This document shows, piece by piece, positions 1 to 5,404 of a stretch of 8,004 nt of DNA. The stretch's first letter is position 1, and each line of letters starts with the position of its first letter. Under the pieces are notes generated by a model. It worked only from the letters and a program-made list of their open reading frames with translations. It made no database searches and was not told where the DNA came from. A program made the translations under genes and the position numbers. The DNA comes from an uncultured beta proteobacterium (GTDB lineage Bacteria > Pseudomonadota > Gammaproteobacteria > Burkholderiales > Burkholderiaceae_C). Where the stretch lies: positions 1 through 8,004 of the forward strand of contig CAIMHL010000460.1 of NCBI GenBank assembly GCA_903840825.1. The letters are read 5' to 3'.

Positions 1-612
1 CTGCAGTTGAACCGTCATGGCCCCGTTTTCACTACCGACCGAGATCACTTTGTCGCGGGTCATAGGCGTGTTTAAAATGCTGTTTCCGCTCTGCATGGCT
101 GTCACTTTGAAGTGGGGATTTGTTCCTTCAGGGTAGCGTGAAGAATCCCATTCAAAAGAGACCTGGCCAGCCATCTGTGGACCTAAATTCAGGGTGTCAA
201 GCAGTTGGCCTCCTGGTGAAAGTATGTCAACTTTCACAATATCTGCATTGCCCTCTAGTGAAAGGGTTCCACTTGCAATGGTGCCTGTGTTATTCATGGT
301 GTTTCCCTCGACCATGACCTCGCGACCTACCAGGGATGAGCCTTGAAGTACCTGCATAGAATTGAATTGCTTTGCCATATTTTTCAAAGTGTCGTTAACC
401 TGCTGAATGCCAGTGACAGTGTTGATTTGTGCCATCTGGCTCGTCATTTGAGCGTTGTCCATGGGGTTCATAGGATCCTGGTTGCTCAATTGCGCCACCA
501 GTAGTTTCAAAAACCGGTCCTGTGATGCGGTAGTGTCACTGGCTGCTGCTGTGGCGGATGGTGCTGTGCCACTTGACGTGTTGACTGTTGGGTTTGATGT
601 GCTGGAAATCAT
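1..612 (-). CDS. flgD: Flagellar hook cap / hook assembly scaffold FlgD (3' end cut by window edge)
   Basis: FlgD sits at the tip of the growing hook and lets FlgE subunits assemble; it is itself exported through the flagellar secretion system. The frame is open from an ATG at 610-612 to position 1, giving 204 residues with no stop. An AAGGA ribosome site lies 6 bases before the ATG. Residues 1-30 are Ser/Thr/Ala-rich, as usual for the exported N-terminus. Residues 33-62 hold the family's conserved core (FLKLLVAQLSNQDPMNPMD, then a Met/Gln-rich stretch). Residues about 95-200 fit the beta-rich FlgD Ig/tudor part, with VGREVMVEG at 95-103 and a FEWD turn at 153-156. FlgD proteins are usually about 220-250 residues, so I infer only a few dozen are missing. 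It is 17 bases downstream of flgC, in the same transcription unit. Identification is firm. Confidence 0.95.
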   Translation of the reverse strand, partial: MISSTSNPTVNTSSGTAPSATAAASDTTASQDRFLKLLVAQLSNQDPMNPMDNAQMTSQMAQINTVTGIQQVNDTLKNMAKQFNSMQVLQGSSLVGREVMVEGNTMNNTGTIASGTLSLEGNADIVKVDILSPGGQLLDTLNLGPQMAGQVSFEWDSSRYPEGTNPHFKVTAMQSGNSILNTPMTRDKVISVGSENGAMTVQLQ

Positions 613-629
613 GAAGGTTCCTTTGATAA

Positions 630-1034
630 TTACTGGCCAATTTGCAGTGTTTTAAGCAGTAGAGTTTTAGCTGTGTTCATGACTTCGACGTTGTTTTGGT
701 AGGAGCGAGAAGCAGAGATCATGTTCACCATTTCTTCAACAGGGTTCACGTTGGACTGTGTGATGTAACCATCGGTATCTGCTGAAGGGTGGCTTGGGTT
801 ATGTACTTTTCGCAGGGCTTCGCTGCTTTCTTTTACCCCTGTAACGCGTACGCCAAATGCAGTGGATTCCCCCATCGCAGTGGTTTCAAACAACAACTGC
901 CTACCTTTGTAGCCCTTGCCATCCGGACCTGCAACGGCATCGGCATTTGCCAGGTTGCTGGCCACTACGTTGAGTCTTTGTGACTGAGCGCTGATTGCAC
1001 TACCTGAGATACTAAAAATTGAGAACATGGACAT
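630..1034 (-). CDS. flgC: Flagellar proximal rod protein FlgC
   Basis: FlgC is a proximal rod subunit of the basal body, crossing the periplasm between the MS ring and distal rod. The protein is 134 residues, the normal length. Residues 5-30 form the rod/hook N-terminal helix with the family SQRLNVVASNLANA motif. Residues 80-98 match the FlgC signature around HPSADTDGYI, and residues 97-130 form the C-terminal helix (NPVEEMVNMISASRSYQNN). The ATG at 1032-1034 is preferred because a GGGAG ribosome site lies 6 bases upstream; a second ATG two codons later is less well placed. It follows flgB by 26 bases and precedes flgD by 17. No damaged or missing family motif is seen. Confidence 0.97.
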   Translation of the reverse strand: MSMFSIFSISGSAISAQSQRLNVVASNLANADAVAGPDGKGYKGRQLLFETTAMGESTAFGVRVTGVKESSEALRKVHNPSHPSADTDGYITQSNVNPVEEMVNMISASRSYQNNVEVMNTAKTLLLKTLQIGQ

Positions 1035-1060
1035 GCTTAACTCCCTTTAATTCAAAAAGT

Positions 1061-1513
1061 CTATTGACCTTGAATGGCGCTCAACATAGTTTTGGCTTGA
1101 CCGTTAATAAACCTTAGCGTGGCTTCGTAGTGCACAGAGTTGTCGACAAAGTTGGCTCGTTCTTGGTCCAGGTCGACACTGTTGCCATCCAGGCTAGGTT
1201 GTGTTTGTATCGCGTAGCCCATCTTCTGTTGCCCCTCCATGCCAGCATTGGTATTGCCAGCTAAAGCAATGTGTTTGGTATTGGTCGGTGATGTCTGGAA
1301 TCCATTGTGTGCAGAGTGACTCTGGGCCAGGCTCAAGGTTTTATGGCTTGAGCCATTGGCTGTTGCCATAGCTTCCTTGAAATCAAGGTTCCGTGCCGCG
1401 TAGCCAGGGGTGTCTGCGTTGGCAATATTCCCGGCAATCACACGCTGTCGTTCAGAGCGGATGACCAGGGCTTTGGAGTGAAAGTCCAGACTGCTGGTTA
1501 AGTTGGCAAGCAT
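1061..1513 (-). CDS. flgB: Flagellar proximal rod protein FlgB
   Basis: FlgB is a proximal rod subunit, probably among the first axial proteins added on the MS ring and export gate. With the ATG at 1511-1513 it is 150 residues, close to the family norm. Residues 7-45 contain the conserved N-terminal helix and the rod motif AGNIANADTPGYAARNLDF. Residues 106-150 contain PSLDGNSVDLDQERA, then the C-terminal helix ending AIQGQ, which is typical of FlgB. The middle (about 52-100) is Ser/Asn/Gln-rich and variable, as expected for the flexible insert. An in-frame TTG at 1523-1525 would add four residues, but it overlaps the GAGG ribosome site of the internal ATG, so I chose the ATG. It is the first gene of the flgBCD unit, transcribed away from flgA. 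Confidence 0.97.
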   Translation of the reverse strand: MLANLTSSLDFHSKALVIRSERQRVIAGNIANADTPGYAARNLDFKEAMATANGSSHKTLSLAQSHSAHNGFQTSPTNTKHIALAGNTNAGMEGQQKMGYAIQTQPSLDGNSVDLDQERANFVDNSVHYEATLRFINGQAKTMLSAIQGQ

Positions 1514-1672
1514 GACGCACCTCAATATTTAATAAAACGGCAACAAGGCTTTAATTTCTTGCCAGGTAAATCAATTATGAAAATTTCTTAAATTTTTATC
1601 TTTAAAAAAAAGGGGTGGAAGTGCCACTATTTGTGCGTCTACCTTTTCGGCTTCTTGCCTAAAGTGATAGAT
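1514..1672. promoter_or_regulatory. AT-rich divergent intergenic region between flgB and flgA
   Basis: These 159 bases separate two divergent flagellar units, so they must hold the control sites for both flgBCD (minus) and flgA (plus). About 1523-1611 is strongly AT-rich, with A/T runs at 1580-1611 ending in eight A residues at 1604-1611. I looked for sigma-28 (TAAA-N15-GCCG), sigma-54 (TGGC-N9/10-TTGC type) and close sigma-70 matches on both strands and found none convincing. That fits class-II flagellar promoters, which depend on an activator and often have poor core elements, but this is inference. A small inverted repeat (GTGG 1615-1618, CCAC 1624-1627) lies next to the A-run. No gene is seen here. 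Confidence 0.5.
1520..1523 (-). promoter_or_regulatory. Ribosome binding site of flgB
   Basis: GAGG on the minus strand lies 6 bases before the ATG at 1511-1513. It decides the start: the upstream in-frame TTG overlaps this site and has no comparable site of its own. Confidence 0.6.
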
Positions 1673-2413
1673 ATGAAAATCCCAGAACTTCTCGCTCAAT
1701 ACAAGTTTTCAATGCTGCTGCTTGGTTTTTCATTTATTTCTATAAATCAGGGTGCCAAGGCACAAGAGGCTGTGCCTGTCCCGGTATTCATGGAAGCAGC
1801 TGGGTTGTGGTTGAATGAAGTTGTTTCAAATTTACCGGCAACAACCAAGACACCGCTGCGGATGGTGTTGGTTTTGGGTGAGCTTGACTCGCGACTTAGG
1901 CTTGCTCCCTGCAATCGCATTGAGCCATATGTGCCTGTTGGAACAAGGCTTTGGGGTAAGACGCGTATTGGATTAAGGTGCCTTGATGGCGTGACCAAAT
2001 GGAATGTATTTTTGCCCTTAACGGTGCGTGCAATGGGTCCAGCATGGGTCGTTAAAGGCCTAGTCAGCGCAGGCGCCACGCTTACAGAAGCCGATGCGAT
2101 GGAGGCTGAGGTTGATTGGGCAGAATCACCCAGCCCCATTGTCAGCAAGCCATCGCAATGGGTGGGCGCAATAGCCTCCGGCACCTTGGCTGCAGGTCAA
2201 ACCCTGCGGCTGGTTTCAATTAAACCTGCGCAGGTCTTTCAGGCCGGTGCGCAGGTGCGCGTGTTGGCTCAAGGTCCAGGCTTTACCATTACCTCTGATG
2301 GGCAAGCCTTATCGCCTGGGGTGGTGGGACAGTTGACGCAAATAAAAATGGAGAATGGCCGTGTTCTCCCTGTTGTTGTGGTCGATAGTCGAACCGTGAA
2401 ACTGGACATATGA
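1673..2413 (+). CDS. flgA: Flagellar P-ring assembly chaperone FlgA
   Basis: FlgA is a periplasmic chaperone that helps FlgI subunits form the P ring around the rod. From the ATG at 1673 the product is 246 residues. Residues 1-30 look like a Sec signal peptide: a short N-region with Lys at 2 and 11, a hydrophobic core at about 12-24, and an AKA cleavage box at 28-30. The mature part has the FlgA pattern of an N-terminal region with two cysteines (C80 in LAPCNR, C103 in GLRCLDG), which may form a disulfide. From about residue 123 there is an SAF-type domain (WVVKGLVSAGATLTEAD), ending in a beta-rich C-terminus with GPGFTITSDGQAL and GRVLPVVVVDSRTVKLDI. An in-frame TTG at 1631 would add 14 residues ahead of the signal peptide and is less likely. 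The ribosome site is weak. The gene is read divergently from flgBCD and is followed by its own terminator. Confidence 0.93.
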   Translation: MKIPELLAQYKFSMLLLGFSFISINQGAKAQEAVPVPVFMEAAGLWLNEVVSNLPATTKTPLRMVLVLGELDSRLRLAPCNRIEPYVPVGTRLWGKTRIGLRCLDGVTKWNVFLPLTVRAMGPAWVVKGLVSAGATLTEADAMEAEVDWAESPSPIVSKPSQWVGAIASGTLAAGQTLRLVSIKPAQVFQAGAQVRVLAQGPGFTITSDGQALSPGVVGQLTQIKMENGRVLPVVVVDSRTVKLDI

Positions 2414-2433
2414 AGCTGAAAGCCAGCTTTTTT
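2413..2433 (+). terminator. Probable rho-independent terminator of flgA
   Basis: A 6-bp stem (AAGCTG 2413-2418 with CAGCTT 2424-2429) and a 5-base loop are followed by four more T residues, giving a run of six T at 2428-2433. The stem starts on the last base of the flgA TGA. Only three of six pairs are G-C, so strength may be modest. Its 3' arm could also pair with AAAGCTGGC at 2456-2464, which would compete with this hairpin. Confidence 0.6.
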
Positions 2434-2454
2434 GAGATATACGTCAAATAAAGC

Positions 2455-2481
2455 TAAAGCTGGCGGGAGTAACGCCGTTAA
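2455..2481 (+). promoter_or_regulatory. Sigma-28 (FliA) promoter of flgM-flgN
   Basis: TAAAGCTG (2455-2462), an 11-base spacer, then GCCGTTAA (2474-2481). The enterobacterial sigma-28 consensus, TAAAGTTT-N11-GCCGATAA, is matched in spacing, in the TAAAG core and in seven of eight -10 bases. Transcription would start near 2487-2490, giving a leader of about 35 bases before flgM. This makes flgM (and flgN) a late gene controlled by the sigma factor that FlgM inhibits. The match was found by eye; the start site is not measured. Confidence 0.85.
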
Positions 2482-2513
2482 TGACATTGCGAAGCTACAC
2501 TTTTAGTGGTTTT

Positions 2514-2517
2514 GGAG
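2514..2517 (+). promoter_or_regulatory. Ribosome binding site of flgM
   Basis: GGAG lies 6 bases before the ATG at 2524 but only 3 before the ATG at 2521. This favours the second of the two adjacent ATGs, which also gives the family-like beginning MKIG. Confidence 0.55.
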
Positions 2518-2523
2518 AGCATG

Positions 2524-2838
2524 ATGAAAATTGGACAACCCACAGACAATCAATTGTTGATCAGCAGCGCTGCTGCACAAGCCAAAGGCAATCAAAGCGC
2601 AGGATTGGCTACGGCCATATCGAGCAGTACTTTGTCAGTCGGGTTGGCGGTGACCGTTTCAAGCTTGGCGCGCTCAATGGCATCGCCCGGGCGCGGCGAC
2701 GCGCCAGACGTAGATTTGGGAAAGGTCGATGCCATGAAGCTGGCGATAAGCAACGGGCAATTTCACGCCAATCCAGTGGCTATTGCCGACAAACTGTTGA
2801 GCAACGCCCATGAAATGCTCACGCGTCAACGTTCTTAA
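2524..2838 (+). CDS. flgM: Anti-sigma-28 factor FlgM
   Basis: FlgM binds FliA (sigma-28) and blocks late flagellar transcription until the hook-basal body is complete. It is then exported through the flagellar channel, which frees the sigma factor. The product is 104 residues from the ATG at 2524, a normal FlgM size; the adjacent ATG at 2521 would add one Met. Residues 1-60 are Ser/Ala/Gln-rich and low in structure, as expected for the export part. Residues 60-95 contain the conserved sigma-binding part (PDVDLGKVDAMKLAISNGQF followed by NPVAIADKLL). A sigma-28 promoter lies directly upstream and a FlgN-like gene follows. Its target FliA is encoded 430 bases downstream on the opposite strand. 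The gene has the typical low similarity of FlgM in its N-half, but the C-half is clear. Confidence 0.93.
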   Translation: MKIGQPTDNQLLISSAAAQAKGNQSAGLATAISSSTLSVGLAVTVSSLARSMASPGRGDAPDVDLGKVDAMKLAISNGQFHANPVAIADKLLSNAHEMLTRQRS

Positions 2839-2887
2839 TTTTGTGTTTCGCCGGCCCAAGCAAGCGTGGACGTTTTGAAAGCTTCCC

Positions 2888-3259
2888 TTGACTATTGAAA
2901 AAGCCTTTGCATTGGCTGAGCAATGCTTTGACGAGCTTTCGTCTGCATTGGTCAGTGGCGAGCCTGAGGCACTGGCGTCGAGCAGTGCAAACATGCAGCG
3001 GGCGGCGATGAATTTAGCTGCCTTGGTCAACCGGACATTACCCCAAGACCCGCAGAACCAGGCACTGAAATCCCGTTTGGATCAGCTTTCTAATTCCTTG
3101 GGTATCAGAAGAGAATCTCTCATCAGACGCACCGTTTTAGTAGACCGTGCACTAAACGCACTCGTTCCTGCTACCGTTAAATCTACGTACGGACCAAGTA
3201 ATAAAGCTTATAGCGCAGTCGGTCCGCAAACAGGTGCTTTCAAGTACCTGGCGGCCTGA
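2888..3259 (+). CDS. flgN: FlgN-like flagellar export chaperone
   Basis: FlgN-type proteins are small cytoplasmic, helical chaperones that keep the hook-filament junction proteins FlgK and FlgL ready for export. This reading frame codes for 123 residues, somewhat short for the family (often 130-160). Sequence similarity is weak; the assignment rests on position right after flgM and on a mostly helical profile. Helical stretches lie at about 2-50 (with the LVSGEPEAL turn common after the first helix) and 58-96 (RLDQLSNSLGIRRESLIRRTVLVDRALNAL), followed by a loose Tyr/Gly/Pro-containing tail. The start is TTG at 2888: an in-frame stop at 2876-2878 leaves no ATG or GTG, and the next Met is residue 35. 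No good ribosome site is seen, so it may be translated inefficiently or coupled to flgM, whose stop is 49 bases upstream. It could be another flagellar chaperone-like protein. Confidence 0.7.
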   Translation: MTIEKAFALAEQCFDELSSALVSGEPEALASSSANMQRAAMNLAALVNRTLPQDPQNQALKSRLDQLSNSLGIRRESLIRRTVLVDRALNALVPATVKSTYGPSNKAYSAVGPQTGAFKYLAA

Positions 3260-3269
3260 CCCCAAAACC

Positions 3270-3986
3270 TCAATGCGCTCTCATTTTCGAGCGCAATCTG
3301 GCAATCGACTGACTGTGCAGTTGACACACCCGTGATTCTGTGATGTCCAGTACGAGTGCTATTTCCTTGAGGTTCATGTCTTTCTCGTAATACATACCCA
3401 TGATGAACTGTTCTCGCTCAGGGAGGTTTTTAATAGCGGCAACCAAAGCTTCCCGTAGGCGTTGATCCTGAAGCATATTCACAGGGTCTGAGTCGGTGAC
3501 TCCTACATGGCGGTCTAGCACGCTGTCTTCGTCATCGTGTCCGCGCGTCATATCCTCAAGATAAATGAGTTGAGTGCCGCGAACTTTGCCCAGTAAGGAC
3601 TGGTAGTCGGACAAGCTTAATCCTAGCTGGCTGGCTATTTCACTTTCAAGGGGTGGTCGCCCAAGTTGGTGTTCAAGCCGTCGCAGCGCCTGTTCAATCT
3701 CCTTTTGGCTTTTGCGAGTTCCCCTGGACATCCAGTCGTTGTCACGCAATTCGTCAAGCATGGCACCACGAATTCGTTGGGTGGCGAAGGTTTCAAATTG
3801 AACGCCTTGGACCACTTCATACCGTGTGAGCGCTTCCGATAAACCCATTAAGCCGACCTGAATCAAGTCGTCAACCTGAATATTGGCAGGCAATTTGGCC
3901 ATCATGTGATGAGCCAAGCGGCGAACCAAGGGCTGGTACTGCTTGATCATGGCATTGCGATTGAGTTGTCCGTTAGCAGTGTACAT
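3270..3986 (-). CDS. fliA: RNA polymerase sigma-28 factor FliA
   Basis: FliA directs RNA polymerase to late flagellar and chemotaxis promoters and is held inactive by FlgM. The protein is 238 residues, the family's usual length. Region 2 spans about 15-92, including VDDLIQVGLMGLSEALTRYE and FETFATQRIRGAMLDELRDNDW, the core-binding and -10-recognition parts. Region 3 lies at about 93-140, with the GRPP turn at 109-112. Region 4 covers about 177-236, with the -35-binding helix-turn-helix MNLKEIALVLDITESRVCQL at 204-223. The ATG at 3984-3986 has an AGGGG ribosome site 5 bases upstream. It follows flhF by 26 bases on the same strand and converges on flgN with 10 bases between stop codons. No separate promoter was found, so it is probably transcribed with flhBAF. 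Confidence 0.97.
   Translation of the reverse strand: MYTANGQLNRNAMIKQYQPLVRRLAHHMMAKLPANIQVDDLIQVGLMGLSEALTRYEVVQGVQFETFATQRIRGAMLDELRDNDWMSRGTRKSQKEIEQALRRLEHQLGRPPLESEIASQLGLSLSDYQSLLGKVRGTQLIYLEDMTRGHDDEDSVLDRHVGVTDSDPVNMLQDQRLREALVAAIKNLPEREQFIMGMYYEKDMNLKEIALVLDITESRVCQLHSQSIARLRSKMRAH
3274..3295. terminator. Inverted repeat at the fliA/flgN convergence, possible bidirectional terminator
   Basis: TGCGCTC (3274-3280) and GAGCGCA (3289-3295) form a 7-bp stem with an 8-base loop, within the last codons of fliA and 15 bases past the flgN stop. On the minus strand it is followed within about 10 bases by TTTT; on the plus strand there is no T-run. It could end fliA transcription and slow flgMN transcription, but it also overlaps coding sequence, so chance is possible. 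Confidence 0.35.
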
Positions 3987-4012
3987 ATTGCCCCCTGAAA
4001 TGATGGTGACCG

Positions 4013-5404
4013 TTATGCATGGTTTTGTAACAGGCTTGTCTGACTCGAATGAGAAAAGAAGAAGCTTAAATCAGAAGATTGCGGTGCAAAAATTGATTTG
4101 GATGTTGAATGCATGGACAAGCGAACCAGTTTTCCTGCGTGTGCCAATTCAAAATCCTCTTGTACATTCTGTCCCATCGTGACACCACGCAGAACCAATT
4201 TGTGGCGAATGATGGAGTCCAGCGAAGGCCCTAATTTGGACGCTTCGTCAATTTTCGAGAGGATCGCTTGTTGGGCACCACTTGTTTTGAAGGCAGAAAC
4301 AACATCGTTCAGCATCTCCCCATCACCACCAGCATTCAAGACTAAAAGGCGAGTTAGTTTGGGTAAATTTAGAAATTCAAGTAAATCATTTTTTCGGGGG
4401 TCACTAGGTGCCAATCCCATCGTGTCAATGAGCACCAGTTTTTTTCTTGAGAGCAAACTTAGCAAGTCGCTTAGTGCTGCCTGATCATGCGCTACATGAG
4501 ATACGATGCCCATGTTTTTACCGTGTGCGCGCAGTTGTTCCTGAGCGCCAACGCGGTAATTATCCAGACTAATCAACCCGACACTGTCCGGTCCGTGAAG
4601 TGCGGCGCACTGAAATGCCAGCTTGGCAGCAGTGGTTGTTTTGCCCACACCAGTTGCACCGACTAATGCAAAAACTCCCCCGTCAGACGACAGTGATCGC
4701 GTGGGTTCGGCTGTCCTTAGATTTTTTTCAAGAGTGTCCATCACCCAGCGGAAAGAATCACCTACAGATAGCTCCTCGGGTAAGTGCTCGATCACGGTAC
4801 GAGATAAATTAGGCGAAAACCCAGCACTGATCAGCTTCAGCATCATGCTGGACTTAACTGGGTTTTGGCGTGTCTGACCCAGCCAAGTCAGGGTATTGAA
4901 GCGCTCCTCCATCAAAACTTTCATTGCCTGCAGTTCTTCGGCGATGCCTGGTGTGAGTGCTGCCGGAGTAAGAGTTGGCGAGGGAGTGTGGCTGGCTTTC
5001 GGTACTTTCACTGGGTCAACATTTTGGGGCGCAGGCGGAGCGCTGCGGTGTGAGTTTGTTTTGGGTCCGATAGCGTCATTCCTTCGACGCAGCATACGTT
5101 CGCGTACATAGTCCTGAAAAGACAGGGTGCTCATCGACAAGCGGTCTGCATCTTCCTCAACTTCGGATTTGGAGGCGGGGAACGCCTCTGCATGAGACTG
5201 AAACACAGGTTTCTGAGCCACGGCCCGGTGCGTGAATTTGTCTGCCCGGTCGAGTCCTAAAACAGTTTCCTCTGCCGTTGCGACTACCTCAATGCCAGTG
5301 GCTGTTTGCCGGTTGGACAGTATGAGCGTTCCTTCGCCAAATGCCAAACGGGCCTTGGCCAGAGCCTCACGGGATGTGGGTGCTGAAAAGCGTTGAATAT
5401 TCAT
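4013..5404 (-). CDS. flhF: SRP-type GTPase FlhF, flagellar placement factor
   Basis: FlhF is a signal-recognition-particle-family GTPase that in polar flagellates recruits early basal-body parts to the pole. The protein is 463 residues. Residues 1-45 are the conserved start (MNIQRFSAPTSREALAKARL, then the ILSNR region). Residues 60-155 are a variable, Pro/Ser/Ala-rich linker. An N domain lies at about 160-235 and the NG GTPase domain at 240-432. Visible GTPase motifs are the P-loop GATGVGKTT (249-257), DNYRVGAQEQL (281-291), G3 as DTMGL (327-331), G4 as SKIDE (383-387), and G5 region GQNVQED (411-417). DTMG and SKID differ slightly from the common DTAG/DTVG and TKLD but keep the key Asp and Lys. 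The start overlaps the flhA stop (ATGA, 5401-5404), pointing to coupled translation. No flhG follows; fliA does. Confidence 0.96.
   Translation of the reverse strand: MNIQRFSAPTSREALAKARLAFGEGTLILSNRQTATGIEVVATAEETVLGLDRADKFTHRAVAQKPVFQSHAEAFPASKSEVEEDADRLSMSTLSFQDYVRERMLRRRNDAIGPKTNSHRSAPPAPQNVDPVKVPKASHTPSPTLTPAALTPGIAEELQAMKVLMEERFNTLTWLGQTRQNPVKSSMMLKLISAGFSPNLSRTVIEHLPEELSVGDSFRWVMDTLEKNLRTAEPTRSLSSDGGVFALVGATGVGKTTTAAKLAFQCAALHGPDSVGLISLDNYRVGAQEQLRAHGKNMGIVSHVAHDQAALSDLLSLLSRKKLVLIDTMGLAPSDPRKNDLLEFLNLPKLTRLLVLNAGGDGEMLNDVVSAFKTSGAQQAILSKIDEASKLGPSLDSIIRHKLVLRGVTMGQNVQEDFELAHAGKLVRLSMHSTSKSIFAPQSSDLSFFFSHSSQTSLLQNHA

Noticed and set aside
1503..1519. Sigma-54-like TGGCAAG-N4-ACGCA on the plus strand
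   Set aside because: The -12 part lacks the TTGC core and the element lies on the flgB start codon; it is too poor a match to call.
1535..1560. Sigma-28-like TAAAG and GCCG words on the minus strand before flgB
   Set aside because: TAAA and GCCG are only 8 bases apart instead of about 15, so they cannot form one promoter.
1747..2184. A 145-codon minus-strand frame inside flgA
   Set aside because: It is antisense to a clear FlgA sequence, has no ribosome site and no recognisable domain.
2481..2813. A 110-codon plus-strand frame overlapping flgM
   Set aside because: It overlaps flgM in another frame, is Arg-rich and shows no family features; flgM has the ribosome site, promoter and conserved C-terminal domain.
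3188..3228. Inverted repeat CGGACC / GGTCCG near the end of flgN
   Set aside because: A 6-bp match with a long loop inside coding sequence and no T-run; expected by chance.
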